Assembly: GCA_015257125.1 (NCBI GenBank)
Contig: JABZKU010000002.1
Coordinates: 77,416-141,415, forward strand
Direction: 5' to 3'
Length of the DNA stretch: 64,000 nucleotides
From: Prevotellaceae bacterium
Lineage (GTDB): Bacteria; Bacteroidota; Bacteroidia; Bacteroidales; Bacteroidaceae
Within the stretch, counting starts at the first letter, position 1. Each line of letters begins with the position of its first letter. This document shows positions 18,359 through 28,536 of the stretch, piece after piece. The notes below the pieces were generated by a model. That model did no database searches. It was given only the letters and a program-made list of their open reading frames with translations, and was not told where the DNA came from. Made by a program: the position numbers and the translations under genes.

Positions 18359-20206
18359 ATGGATCTATTTAATTACCAACCGCGCCACAGCCACGAAGTG
18401 CGCATCGGCAACAAGCCGCTCGGCGGCCTACAACCGCTTCGTTTGCAAAGCATGACGACGACGCTCACCACCGACACGGAGGCGAGCGTGGCGCAGTGTA
18501 TCGACATTATCAAGGCCGGTGCCGACTACATTCGGCTCACTACGCAGGGACTGCGCGAGGCCGAGAATCTCAAAAACATCCGCGAAGCCTTGCACCGCCG
18601 GGGCTTTGACACGCCACTCGTGGCCGATGTGCACTTTAATCCCCGAGTGGCGGACGCTGCAGCCGCGATTGTGGAAAAAGTGCGCATCAATCCGGGTAAT
18701 TATGTGGATCCGGCTCGCACGTTCAAGGAATTGGAGTACACCGACGAGGAGTATGCCGCCGAACTGGCGCGCTTGGAAGAGCGCTTTGTGCAATTTCTCG
18801 ACATTTGTCGCGCCCACGGCACGGCAGTGCGCATCGGCGTGAACCACGGTAGCCTGTCTGATCGCATCATGTGCCGCTATGGCGACACACCGGCGGGCAT
18901 TGTGGAAAGTTGCATGGAGTTCCTGCGCGTCTGTGCCAAGGTGCATTTCGACGACGTGGTGATTTCGATCAAAGCTTCGAACACGGTGGTGATGGTGCAG
19001 AGCGTGCGCTTGCTCGTAGACGCGATGCGCCGCGAGAAAATGGACTTCCCTCTCCACCTCGGTGTGACGGAAGCCGGCGAAGGCGAGGACGGTCGCATCA
19101 AAAGCGCGGTGGGTATCGGTGCACTCTTGGCCGATGGCATCGGCGACACCATTCGTGTGTCGCTTTCTGAGCCGCCCGAAGCGGAAATCCCCGTGGCCTA
19201 TAAATTGGCCTCGTACGTCATCGGTACGCGATCGGGGCACAACCACATTCCCGGCGTGCGCTGTTTGGAATTCGATTGGCTGCATCCCACGCGCCGCGCT
19301 ACTTGTGCGGCCGGCAACATCGGCGGTAAGCACCGACCGGTGGTGATTTCCTATCAAGCCGACCCGTCACTCCCCCGCCCCACCGCCACTGCCGGACTCG
19401 ACACACGCCCGGACTACACTTACTATGGCGTGAAATTGCCTGAAGATTGGCGACGTCACACCAATGCGGCCATCGTGGATGCGCCGGCTTGGCAGGGAGA
19501 AGAAGGTACTTATCCGGCTTTCTCACCGCAATATCTGATGTTCGTGGCCGGCAACCCCGCGGCGGTCAAGTTCCTCTTCCTCTCTTATGTGCAACTCAAC
19601 GAGGAAGTGAAGGCTTGTCTGCGCGCGCATCCCGAAATGGTGGTCATCGCGCAATCGAACCACCCGAACCGCACGGGCGAACTCCGCGCCCTGATTCACG
19701 AAATGGGCAATGCGCGACTCACAAACCCCGTCATCATCTGCCAACAATATGGCGACACCGACCGCGAAAACTTCCAGTTAAAGGCGGCGGCCGACATGGG
19801 TGTGATGATGATCGACGGCTTTACCGACGGCATTCTGCTCGTTGCGCCGCAAGCGGGGCGCGACGAAACGGCTTTCGCCATCTTGCAGGCCGGACGTCTA
19901 CGACAAACGAAGACAGAGTACATTTCTTGCCCCGGATGTGGCCGCACGCTCTACGATTTGCGCGAAACGATTGCGCGAATCAAGGCTTCGACCTCGCATC
20001 TCAAGGGACTGAAAATCGGCATCATGGGCTGTATTGTCAACGGCCCGGGCGAAATGGCCGATGCGGACTACGGTTATGTGGGCTCAGGCCCCGGGAAAGT
20101 GAATCTTTACCGCGGTAAAGTGTGCGTGGAACGCAATGTTTCGTCGGAAGAAGCCGTAGAACGCCTGTTGGCGCTCATCGACAAGGACAAAGCGGCGCAT
20201 TCGTAA
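18359..20206 (+). CDS. ispG: 4-hydroxy-3-methylbut-2-enyl-diphosphate synthase, long form
   Basis: A 615-residue IspG (GcpE), the penultimate enzyme of the MEP isoprenoid pathway. The TIM-barrel domain starts with GGLQPLRLQSMTTTLT and the 4Fe-4S domain at the C-terminus holds SCPGCGRT (about 523) and GCIVNGPGEMADADYG (about 557). It is far longer than the 370-residue E. coli enzyme because of a domain inserted between barrel and cluster domain (about residues 290-510). This three-domain layout is known from Bacteroidetes, Chlamydia and plants. Its product pathway supplies the prenyl synthase encoded at 9-10 kb. Confidence 0.96.
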   Translation: MDLFNYQPRHSHEVRIGNKPLGGLQPLRLQSMTTTLTTDTEASVAQCIDIIKAGADYIRLTTQGLREAENLKNIREALHRRGFDTPLVADVHFNPRVADAAAAIVEKVRINPGNYVDPARTFKELEYTDEEYAAELARLEERFVQFLDICRAHGTAVRIGVNHGSLSDRIMCRYGDTPAGIVESCMEFLRVCAKVHFDDVVISIKASNTVVMVQSVRLLVDAMRREKMDFPLHLGVTEAGEGEDGRIKSAVGIGALLADGIGDTIRVSLSEPPEAEIPVAYKLASYVIGTRSGHNHIPGVRCLEFDWLHPTRRATCAAGNIGGKHRPVVISYQADPSLPRPTATAGLDTRPDYTYYGVKLPEDWRRHTNAAIVDAPAWQGEEGTYPAFSPQYLMFVAGNPAAVKFLFLSYVQLNEEVKACLRAHPEMVVIAQSNHPNRTGELRALIHEMGNARLTNPVIICQQYGDTDRENFQLKAAADMGVMMIDGFTDGILLVAPQAGRDETAFAILQAGRLRQTKTEYISCPGCGRTLYDLRETIARIKASTSHLKGLKIGIMGCIVNGPGEMADADYGYVGSGPGKVNLYRGKVCVERNVSSEEAVERLLALIDKDKAAHS

Positions 20207-20250
20207 GACTAAGTTGCGCCACAGGCCCAACAGATTCCTTATCTATAATG

Positions 20251-20284
20251 TCCCCTCTGCCGCACTGTCGTGTTGCAGAGGGGA
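20251..20284 (+). terminator. hairpin after ispG
   Basis: TCCCCTCTGC and GCAGAGGGGA (10-bp perfect arms, 14-base loop) are followed only by TGTTTG, so it is a weak terminator or a structured element. Confidence 0.5.
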
Positions 20285-20395
20285 TGTTTGTAGCGCAGTT
20301 TGCTTCGTGTTCTCTTATTGCCTCACACCTTATTTGCATCGGCCGCCACTCCTTATTTATATATAAGGCGCGCGCTATGCTTTTTCTCCCATTCC

Positions 20396-22342
20396 ATGAT
20401 TCATCTCCCCAAGTTTTCCACTTCTGTCTACGGCTTATTGCTCTGGCGACTGCTGCTTTCGCTGGCCGCCCTCACGTTTGCCCGCGTGGTCTTCCTTGTT
20501 TTCAACACGGACTTGCTGCATCTGGGCAAAAGTGCGCTGTGGCCGGCCTTTGCCGGTGGACTGCGCTTTGATCTTGCGGCCTTAGTCTATCTGAATGCGC
20601 CGATGTTGCTGATGCACCTGTTGCCTTTTCGCTTTGTGGAGCGGAGCGGATGGTAACGCGCCGCGACTTGGGTGTATTTTATCCCCAATCTGTTGGCATT
20701 GGCGGCCAATTTGGCCGACGTCATCTACTTCCGCTTCACGCTCAACCGCACCACAATGGCGGTTTTTCGTGAGTTTGCCCACGACAATGCTTGGCGCTTC
20801 CTGCGTTTCCCCATAGATTATCCCCTCCCCACCCTACTTTTCGGAGTCATCGCCCTCATTTGGTGGGCATTGTATCGTCTTTTCGCGCTCCGGCCGCTGC
20901 AAATGTCTTGCCGCCGCCGACTGCTCATCGGAAGTGCCGCGATCGTGGCGGCCGGCACACTATGTTTCGGTGCGGTGCGCGGCGGATACGGCGATTTGCG
21001 CCCACTCGCGCCGCACAATGCCGCACTTTATTGCGACGAACCGCAACAACAAGCGCTCGTGCTCAACACGCCGTTCACTCTCTTGCGCACAATCGGCAAA
21101 ACAGGCATGAAGGCGCTCACCTATTTTCCCGATGAAGAAGCCCGGAAATACTTCGATGCCGTGCGCCACCCCACCACTGACGGCACATGGTCCGCACGTT
21201 TCAAAGGACGCAACGTCGTTGTCATCATTTGGGAGAGCATGGCCAAAGAGTGGGTGGGCGGTTTGAATCGCGGCATCCCGGGTTATCCGAGCTACACGCC
21301 GTTTGTCGACTCGCTGCTCGACCATTCCTATGTATTCACCCAAGCCTATGCCTGCGGAACGCAGTCGGTCGATGCCATGCCCGCCTTGTTCTGCTCCATC
21401 ACACGGCCGGGTCAACCCTTTGTCACCTCGCCTTATGCCGGCAACGGCTTGACTTCGCTGCCGGAAATCCTGCGCGAAGGGGGTTACCACACGGCCTTCT
21501 TCCACAATGCCGAGAATGGTTCGATGGGCTTCGACGCTTTTGCGCGCAAAGCCCGCTTCCACGAGTACTACGGCCAAAACGAATACGGCAATCTGCGTGA
21601 TGCCGATCCCGGCGGCTGGGGCATTTGGGACGAACCCTTCCTGCAATTCGTCGCACGAAAGGCCACTTCCTTTCGCGAGCCCTTCTTCTTGACGGAATTT
21701 ACCATCAGTTCGCACCACCCTTTCCACGTGCCCGAACAATACAAGGGGAAGTTGCCGCAAGGATCGCTCCCCATTCAGCAATGTGTGGCCTACACCGACT
21801 TGTCGCTCCGCCGATTTTTCGAAACAGCGCGCCGCATGCCGTGGTATCGCAACACGCTTTTCGTCATCACGGCCGACCACGCCGTGACCGGTGTGCGCCC
21901 CGAATACAGTCACCTCGTGGGGCGCTTCAGCATTCCCTTCATTCTCTACGATCCGCGCGGCGAACTCGTGGGACAAGACCGTACCACGCTGCAACAAGCG
22001 GACTTTCTCCCCACCCTGCTCGACTTGCTGGGCTTGCAGCGCGAGACGGTGAGTTTCGGCCACAACGTGTTCTCGCCTTCCGCACCGCATTTCGCCGTTA
22101 GTTCGGCAGGCGAAATGTATCAAATGGTACAAGGTGACTACGTGTTGCACTTCGACGGTACGCACGCCACCGGTTTCTACAATAAAGCGACAGATCCCAC
22201 CCTATCTCACAACTTGGCGGCGCAAAACTCCGCGCCGATGCAGGAGATGGTACGCACCTTGAAGGCCTACCTGCAAGACTTCACCCACCGCATGACAGAA
22301 AACCGTTTGCGCTTGGCCGACCGGCGAATCGCAACTCCATAA
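20396..22342 (+). pseudogene. LTA-synthase-like sulfatase gene interrupted by an in-frame TAA
   Basis: The reading frame encodes an alkaline-phosphatase-superfamily membrane enzyme (LtaS/MdoB-like phosphoglycerol or phosphoethanolamine transferase). N-terminal membrane segments (MIHLPKFSTSVYGLLLWRL onward) are cut after FVERSGW by TAA at 20654-20656. The same frame then continues without gap into RAATWVYFIPNLLALAANLADVIYF, where the domain goes on. The extracellular catalytic domain looks intact: NVVVIIWESMAKEW, GTQSVDAMPALF (nucleophile region), FTISSHHPFHVPE and VITADHAVTG. A GTG at 20672 could restart translation but would lose the first membrane segments. A homologous, intact gene lies at 28537-30405. 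A C-to-T change of CAA would explain the stop, as would a sequencing error or unusual decoding. Confidence 0.8.
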
Positions 22343-22376
22343 TACAAGGCACAAACCGCGCCTTTCCATTCTTCCA

Positions 22377-22492
22377 ATCCTTTCCAATTTCCTCCAAATT
22401 GGAAAGGATTTTCCGAAAATTGGGCGTAAACCACCGATTTCAGGCTTCCATTCATGCCAATCCTTTCCAATTCTCTCCAAATTGGAAAGAAT
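22377..22492. repeat. two copies of a palindromic repeat upstream of the sialidase gene
   Basis: Copy 1 (22377-22409) has perfect 14-bp arms ATCCTTTCCAATTT and AAATTGGAAAGGAT around CCTCC. Copy 2 (22460-22492) has ATCCTTTCCAATT and AATTGGAAAGAAT around a 7-base loop. They are 83 bases apart. Copy 2 ends just before TATTTTCG (a degenerate -7 box at about 22497), 25 bases before the sialidase ATG. Copy 1 could also end the upstream transcript. Confidence 0.6.
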
Positions 22493-22522
22493 TTCGTATT
22501 TTCGCTCCAAATCAAACGACCT

Positions 22523-23848
22523 ATGCGACTGCCTTTTCTCTCTTTCCTGCTCGCCGGCACACTGACTGTCGGCGCACAAACTGCGACAGAAGCAAAATTG
22601 CTGTGCCCCGTCGCCGACGATGCGGTGGAACGCCCCCTCTTCAAGACCTTTCCGGGGAAAACTCCCTATCGCATTCCCGCCATTGCGGTGAATCGTCGCG
22701 GCACGCTCATCGCCGTGAGCGACTATCGCCCCTGCGGTGGCGACATCGGTTTCGGCAAAGTGGATCTTCGCTACCGCCTCTCGGACAATAACGGCGCAAC
22801 GTGGAGCCGCGAACTCGTTTTGGCCGAGGGCGACGGCGTGAACGGCAGCAAAACCTGCGGATATGGTGATGCCGCCATCGTAAGTGACCGCAGCAGCGAC
22901 GAGGCGGTGGTGGTTTGTGTCACGGGCAACACCGTTTACGGACACAGCACGACCAAGCGCAGCAATCCCAACCGCGTGGCGGTGCTCCATAGTCACGACG
23001 GCGGACACACTTGGAGCCAACCGGTCGACATCACCGAGCAGGTATATTCGCTCTTCGACAAGAGTAATCTCGGGCCGGTCGACGCGATGTTCTTCGGCAG
23101 CGGACGCATTTGCCAAAGTCAACTCGTGAAAGTGGGTCGTTACTACCGACTCTACGCGGCACTCTGCGCACGCCCCGGCGGCAACCGCGTGGTCTACAGC
23201 GACGACCTCGGCCGCACGTGGCACGCCTTGGGCGATATCCACACTTCGCCCGCACCTACCGGCGACGAACCCAAGGTGGAAGAACTCCCCGACGGCAGTG
23301 TGGTGCTCTCGAGCCGCATTTCCGGCGGACGCCTCTTCAACATTTTCCACTATCTCAGCCATCAGAACGCCACCGGCGCGTGGGAAGCGACGCCCGCCCT
23401 CTCACAAAACGAAGAAGGTGGCCTCAAAGCCCTGCAAAACAGCACGAACGGCGAGATTCTCTTCGTCGATGCGATCGACAACGTGAACCGCCGCAAAGTT
23501 CGCCTCGCCTTGCAGAGCGTTCCCCTCGGCCCCGGACGCGCCAATGTGGGCATCTACTACAAAGCCTTGCCTTCCAACCAACGCAACGCGCCCGTTTGGA
23601 AGAACTACACCGCCAAAGACTTTGCAAAAGGCTGGAGCGGACCGCTGAAAGTGTCGGAACTCGGCAGCGCTTACAGCACGATGGTGCAACAAACCGACGG
23701 ACGCATCGCTTTCTTCTACGAGGAAGAGACCTACGGCAAGGGTGCTTGCTACACGAACATGTACGTTCCCCTCACCTTGGAGCGCATTACCGACGGAAAG
23801 TTCAGCGCTTTGCACACGCAGTTGCCGCCTAAGGCCAAACGCCGCTGA
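22523..23848 (+). CDS. exo-alpha-sialidase (GH33), secreted
   Basis: A 441-residue sialidase that cleaves terminal sialic acids from glycoconjugates. A signal peptide (MRLPFLSFLLAGTLTVGAQT) points to export. The Arg-containing YRIPAIAVN motif and three Asp boxes (SDNNGATWS, SHDGGHTWS, SDDLGRTWH) mark the six-bladed propeller. EELPDGSV and the C-terminal AYSTMVQQTDGRIAFFYEEE carry the likely catalytic Glu and Tyr. There is only the catalytic domain, with no extra carbohydrate-binding module. No sialic-acid catabolism genes are nearby. The frame is open from 22454, but the ATG at 22523 begins the signal peptide. The palindromic repeat pair upstream is a candidate control site. Confidence 0.93.
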   Translation: MRLPFLSFLLAGTLTVGAQTATEAKLLCPVADDAVERPLFKTFPGKTPYRIPAIAVNRRGTLIAVSDYRPCGGDIGFGKVDLRYRLSDNNGATWSRELVLAEGDGVNGSKTCGYGDAAIVSDRSSDEAVVVCVTGNTVYGHSTTKRSNPNRVAVLHSHDGGHTWSQPVDITEQVYSLFDKSNLGPVDAMFFGSGRICQSQLVKVGRYYRLYAALCARPGGNRVVYSDDLGRTWHALGDIHTSPAPTGDEPKVEELPDGSVVLSSRISGGRLFNIFHYLSHQNATGAWEATPALSQNEEGGLKALQNSTNGEILFVDAIDNVNRRKVRLALQSVPLGPGRANVGIYYKALPSNQRNAPVWKNYTAKDFAKGWSGPLKVSELGSAYSTMVQQTDGRIAFFYEEETYGKGACYTNMYVPLTLERITDGKFSALHTQLPPKAKRR

Positions 23849-23855
23849 GGTCGGC

Positions 23856-23942
23856 GAAAAAAACGGTGGACTTTTACGAAAAAGTCGTCTTGTTTCAACA
23901 GAAAGTCGTGGAGTTTTCGGCGAAAACCGACCACTTCTCGAC
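23856..23942. repeat. degenerate 21-23-base tandem repeat, four units
   Basis: Units start at 23856, 23878, 23901 and 23922: GAAAAAAACGGTGGACTTTT, GAAAAAGTCGTCTTGTTTC, GAAAGTCGTGGAGTTTTCGG and GAAAACCGACCACTTCTCG. They fill almost the whole gap between the sialidase gene and cysS. Confidence 0.65.
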
Positions 23943-23977
23943 GCTAACTTAACTTCGATCATTCTTTTCTCCACACG

Positions 23978-25462
23978 ATGGAACACCAACTCCACATCTA
24001 CAATACGCTCTCTCGCACCAAAGAACTCTTCCGCCCCATTCATCCGGGACGCGTAGGCATGTATGTGTGCGGACCTACCGTCTATGGCGACGCTCACCTC
24101 GGCCACGCGCGGCCGGCCATCACCTTCGACCTCCTTTTCCGCTACCTGCGCCACACCGGCTACAAGGTGCGCTACGTTCGCAACATCACCGACGTGGGAC
24201 ACCTCGAACACGATGCCGACGAGGGCGAAGACAAGATTGCCAAGAAGGCGCGTATCGAACAACTCGAACCGATGGAGGTGGCACAATTCTACACCAATCG
24301 TTTCGATGAGGCCATGAAGCAGCTCAATGTGCTGCCGCCCTCGATCGAACCGCACGCCACGGGACACATCATTGAGCAAATTCAACTCGTACAGCAGATT
24401 CTCGACGCGGGATATGCCTACGAGAGCAACGGATCGGTCTACTTCGATGTGGTGAAGTTCGACCAAGACTATAAATATGGCGTGCTCTCCGGTCGCAACC
24501 TCGAGGAGGTGCGCGATGCCAGCCGCGAACTCGACGGAGTGGGGGAGAAGCGCCACCAAGTGGACTTCGCGCTGTGGAAAAAAGCACAGCCTGAGCACAT
24601 CATGCGCTGGCCTTCGCCGTGGAGCGAGGGTTTCCCGGGTTGGCACTGCGAGTGCACGGCCATGGGACGCAAGTATCTGGGCGAAGAGTTCGACATTCAC
24701 GGCGGCGGCATGGATTTGATTTTCCCGCACCACGAGTGTGAGATCGCACAAGCCGTGGCTTCTCAAAAGCATCCCATGGTGCACTACTGGATGCACAACA
24801 ACATGATTACCATCGCGGGCAAGAAAATGGGCAAGAGCTACAACAATTTCATCACGCTCGAGCAGTTCTTCACGGGCGATCACCCCTTGTTGGAGCAAGC
24901 CTACACGCCGATGACGATTCGCTTCTTCATTCTCCAAGCCCACTACCGTTCCACGCTCGATTTCGGCAACGAAGCCCTCATCGCTTCGAAGAAGGGGCTC
25001 GACCGCCTGATGGATGCCGTGCGACAACTCGACCGTATCGAACCGCAGGCCGACGGAAAGCTCGACAAAGCCTTTGCCGACGAACTCGAAACGAAATGCT
25101 ATGCGGCGATGGACGACGATTTGAACTCGCCGATTGTCATCAGTTATCTGTTTGACGCCTGCCGCACAGTGAACACCGTCGCCGACAAGAAAGAAAGCAT
25201 CACCGCCGAAGGCCTCGAAGCCTTGAAACGCGTGTTCCACACCTTCTGTTTCGACATTCTCGGCCTCTGCGGCGAAGAAGGCGGCAACGCCGAACGCGAA
25301 GAAGCCTTTGCCGGTGCGATGGATCTCTTGCTCGACGTAAGAGCCAAGGCCAAAGCCAACAAAGACTGGGCCACGAGCGACCAAATTCGCGACCGCTTGG
25401 CCGAACTCGGCTTTGCCGTGAAAGACACCAAGGAAGGTGCCACCTGGAAATTGGACAAATAA
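23978..25462 (+). CDS. cysS: cysteinyl-tRNA synthetase
   Basis: A 494-residue class I synthetase that charges tRNA-Cys. The N-terminal CGPTVYGDAHLGHARPA holds the zinc-ligand Cys and the HIGH-type motif (HLGH). HGGGMDLIFPHHECEIAQ carries further zinc ligands. The KMSKS loop reads KMGKS at about residue 282, a conservative variant. The DALR/anticodon-binding domain is C-terminal. Length is normal for the family. ribD follows after 87 bases on the same strand. Confidence 0.97.
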   Translation: MEHQLHIYNTLSRTKELFRPIHPGRVGMYVCGPTVYGDAHLGHARPAITFDLLFRYLRHTGYKVRYVRNITDVGHLEHDADEGEDKIAKKARIEQLEPMEVAQFYTNRFDEAMKQLNVLPPSIEPHATGHIIEQIQLVQQILDAGYAYESNGSVYFDVVKFDQDYKYGVLSGRNLEEVRDASRELDGVGEKRHQVDFALWKKAQPEHIMRWPSPWSEGFPGWHCECTAMGRKYLGEEFDIHGGGMDLIFPHHECEIAQAVASQKHPMVHYWMHNNMITIAGKKMGKSYNNFITLEQFFTGDHPLLEQAYTPMTIRFFILQAHYRSTLDFGNEALIASKKGLDRLMDAVRQLDRIEPQADGKLDKAFADELETKCYAAMDDDLNSPIVISYLFDACRTVNTVADKKESITAEGLEALKRVFHTFCFDILGLCGEEGGNAEREEAFAGAMDLLLDVRAKAKANKDWATSDQIRDRLAELGFAVKDTKEGATWKLDK

Positions 25463-25549
25463 AAATGCACACAACGCGTCTGCCGATGGTTTTCAGCCAT
25501 CGGCACGGCGCGTTGTCGCCGCAAAGAAACGCATTGCACGCAGACACTC

Positions 25550-26572
25550 ATGAACACACACGAATTTTGGATGCGACGCTGCCTCGAATTGGCGCGAAAC
25601 GGCGAACTCACCACGGCTCCCAACCCGATGGTGGGGGCAGTGATCGTGCATGGTGAGGGCTGCGACGCCCGCATTCTCGGCGAAGGCTACCACATTCGCC
25701 CGGGAGAGGGGCATGCTGAGGTGAACGCGCTGAAAAATGTGCGACCGGAAGACCGTGCGCTACTCCCCGAAGCCACGATTTATGTGAGTCTTGAGCCTTG
25801 TGCGCACTTCGGCCGCACTCCGCCGTGCTCATCGCTCATCGTGCGCAGCGGCATTCGCAAGTGTGTGGTGGGTTGTGTCGATCCCTTTTCGAAAGTGGGC
25901 GGTCGCGGCCTCGAGATCCTGCGCGAGGGTGGGGTAGAGGTCACCGTCGGCGTACTGCGCGAAGCCTGTATCGATCTGAATCGCAAGTTCTTCTGCCAAC
26001 AAGTGCTCGGCCGCCCCTTCATCACGCTGAAGTGGGCGGCCTCGGCCGACGGATTTATCGACCGAAAGCGCGAACTCGACGCCAACAAACAGCCCATCGG
26101 CCGACCGGCACAACTGAGCAATGCCCGGAGTTTGCTGCGCGTTCATCATCTGCGCGCCACACATGGTGCCATCTTGGTGGGACGTCGCACCTTCGAACTT
26201 GACCTCCCTCAGCTCAACGTGCGCCACTGGCCGGGCAACTCGCCCGTGAAATGCGTGCTGGGCGAAGTCGATGAGCGTGCGCTCTCCGCGGGTTTCCAAG
26301 CCTTTGCCGACATCGACGCGCTGCTCGACGCCTTGCGCCGCGAAAAAATCCAATCGCTCTTTGTCGAAGGCGGCAGCACCACGCTGCAATCGTTCATCGA
26401 GCGCGATTTGTGGGACGAGGTTTGGGAAGAACGCTCGCCCGTGGTGCTCGAAAGCGGCATCCCTGCCCCGACAATGCCCCGCGAGTTCGAAGCCCGCGTG
26501 GAACATCATTTCGGACGCACCTACCGCCACTGGGAAAGCCCCGTACTGCAAAAGCACTATGTGGATTTCTAA
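25550..26572 (+). CDS. ribD: bifunctional riboflavin biosynthesis protein RibD
   Basis: A 340-residue fusion of pyrimidine deaminase and reductase for riboflavin synthesis. The N-terminal deaminase has the zinc site HAEVNAL (about 54-60) with CAHFGRTPPCSSLIV (about 84). The C-terminal reductase has LKWAASADGFI and a VEGGSTTLQSFI block. Both halves look complete. prmC, usually next to ribD in Bacteroidales, lies only four genes downstream. No riboswitch was seen in the 87-base gap after cysS. Confidence 0.95.
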   Translation: MNTHEFWMRRCLELARNGELTTAPNPMVGAVIVHGEGCDARILGEGYHIRPGEGHAEVNALKNVRPEDRALLPEATIYVSLEPCAHFGRTPPCSSLIVRSGIRKCVVGCVDPFSKVGGRGLEILREGGVEVTVGVLREACIDLNRKFFCQQVLGRPFITLKWAASADGFIDRKRELDANKQPIGRPAQLSNARSLLRVHHLRATHGAILVGRRTFELDLPQLNVRHWPGNSPVKCVLGEVDERALSAGFQAFADIDALLDALRREKIQSLFVEGGSTTLQSFIERDLWDEVWEERSPVVLESGIPAPTMPREFEARVEHHFGRTYRHWESPVLQKHYVDF

Positions 26573-26635
26573 GCCATTCGCCCCGACTACTGATTACGAG
26601 ATATACAAAGCTCCACACACTTCATTCCATTTTCG

Positions 26636-28489
26636 ATGAAGGAATTCTTTATTCTGTTCCGCCGCTACGTCGGCCCTTACAAGAAATACGTTGTCTCCTC
26701 ATTGGCTTTCAACGTATTGAGTGCATTGCTCAACGTCTTTTCGTTCGCATCGCTCATCCCCATGCTCAAACTCCTCTTTAATACGGAGCATACGGTCTAT
26801 CATTTCATACCATGGGGCGCGGAAGGCAAAGCACTTTCCGACATTGCGATCAACAATGCGTACTACTATACCTCACAACTCGTGGCCCACTACGGCGCCG
26901 CCCCGACGTTGTTGATGATCGGTGTCTTCCTTGTCACGGCAACACTCCTCAAAACGTCGTGCTATTTCGCATCGGTCGCCACAATGGTGCCCGTTCGCAC
27001 CGGCATTGTGCGCGACATTCGCAACACGCTCTACAACAAGATCACCTCACTTCCCCTCTCTTTCTTCAGCGACGAGCGCAAAGGCGACATCATCGCCCGC
27101 ATGAGCGGCGACGTGGGCGAGGTGGAGAACTCGATCATGGGGAGTTTGGAGATGCTGGTCAAGAACCCCATTCTCATAGCGGTCTATTTCGGCAGTTTGC
27201 TCTACATCTCTTGGGAACTTACGCTCTTCACCCTCGTGATTCTTCCCACCTTGGGTTGGGCGATGGGGCGCATTGGGCGCAGACTCAAGCAGTCGAGCCT
27301 CGAAGCCCAAGAGAAATGGAGCGAAACGATGTCGCAACTCGAGGAAACCCTGGGCGGAATGCGCATCATCAAGGCGTTCGGTGCGGAAGAGAAGATGCAA
27401 CGCCGCTTCAACACGACCACTAATGATTTCCGCGACATCTATATGCGCGTGGCCATTCGCCAAGGTTCCGCTCATCCCGTGAGCGAATTTCTCGGCACCT
27501 GTCTGATTGTCCTCGTTTTGTGGTACGGCGGCACCTTGATCTTCTCGGACAACAGTCCGATTGATGCGCCGACCTTCATCTTTTATATGGTGATTCTCTA
27601 CAGTGTCATCCAACCTTTGAAAGATCTTACGAAGGCAACGTACGCTATTCCCAAAGGTATGGCTTCGATGGAGCGCATCAATAAAATTCTTTTGGCCGAG
27701 AATCCCATTCGCGAACCCGAACATCCCACGCACATCGAAGCACTTCGCGATAATATCACTTTCAATGACGTGCGCTTCGCCTACAAAAATGCCAACAGCG
27801 AGAGCGAAAACACCGAAGTCATTCGCGGGGTGAACTTCACCGTGCGCCGCGGACAGACGATTGCCCTCGTGGGGCAGAGCGGAAGTGGTAAGAGTACGCT
27901 GGTAGATCTCGTCCCGCGCTTCCACGACGTGACCGGCGGCAGCATTTCTATCGACGGACACGACGTTCGCACACTCCGTCTTTCGGAACTCCGTGCACTG
28001 ATCGGCAATGTCAACCAAGAAGCGATCCTTTTCAACGACACTTTCTTCAACAACATCAGCTTCGGCGTCGAAAATGCCACCCTCGAACAAGTGCAGGAGG
28101 CCGCCAAAGTGGCGAATGCCCACGACTTCATCATGGCAACGGAGGACGGTTACGACACTTCTGTGGGCGATCGCGGCTGTCGCCTCTCCGGCGGACAAAG
28201 ACAACGCATATCCATCGCAAGAGCCATCTTGAAAAATCCCGATATCCTCATTCTCGACGAAGCCACTTCGGCACTCGACACCGAAAGTGAGCGTTTGGTG
28301 CAAGAAGCCCTCGAGCGACTGATGTCTACCCGCACCACGATCGCCATTGCCCACCGCCTTTCGACGGTACGCAACGCCGACGAGATATTGGTCCTCCACG
28401 ATGGGCAAATTGTTGAGCGCGGCACGCACGATGCCCTCATTGCGCTCGACGGATATTACAAACGTCTTCACGATATGCAACAACTCTGA
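26636..28489 (+). CDS. ABC exporter, MsbA-like (fused membrane and ATPase domains)
   Basis: A 617-residue half-transporter. The N-terminal part (about 1-340) holds six membrane segments of the type I exporter fold. The ATPase domain (from about 375) has Walker A GQSGSGKST, signature LSGGQRQRISIARA, Walker B ILILDEATSALD and an IAHRLSTVRNADEI switch His. Such homodimers flip lipids (MsbA) or export other hydrophobic substrates across the inner membrane. The following gene, an LTA-synthase-like envelope enzyme, starts 47 bases downstream, consistent with a shared envelope role (inference). Confidence 0.9.
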   Translation: MKEFFILFRRYVGPYKKYVVSSLAFNVLSALLNVFSFASLIPMLKLLFNTEHTVYHFIPWGAEGKALSDIAINNAYYYTSQLVAHYGAAPTLLMIGVFLVTATLLKTSCYFASVATMVPVRTGIVRDIRNTLYNKITSLPLSFFSDERKGDIIARMSGDVGEVENSIMGSLEMLVKNPILIAVYFGSLLYISWELTLFTLVILPTLGWAMGRIGRRLKQSSLEAQEKWSETMSQLEETLGGMRIIKAFGAEEKMQRRFNTTTNDFRDIYMRVAIRQGSAHPVSEFLGTCLIVLVLWYGGTLIFSDNSPIDAPTFIFYMVILYSVIQPLKDLTKATYAIPKGMASMERINKILLAENPIREPEHPTHIEALRDNITFNDVRFAYKNANSESENTEVIRGVNFTVRRGQTIALVGQSGSGKSTLVDLVPRFHDVTGGSISIDGHDVRTLRLSELRALIGNVNQEAILFNDTFFNNISFGVENATLEQVQEAAKVANAHDFIMATEDGYDTSVGDRGCRLSGGQRQRISIARAILKNPDILILDEATSALDTESERLVQEALERLMSTRTTIAIAHRLSTVRNADEILVLHDGQIVERGTHDALIALDGYYKRLHDMQQL

Positions 28490-28536
28490 TGCAAAAGCAC
28501 CACAGTTTTGCACAGCATTTTCTTCAGTTCTCTACG

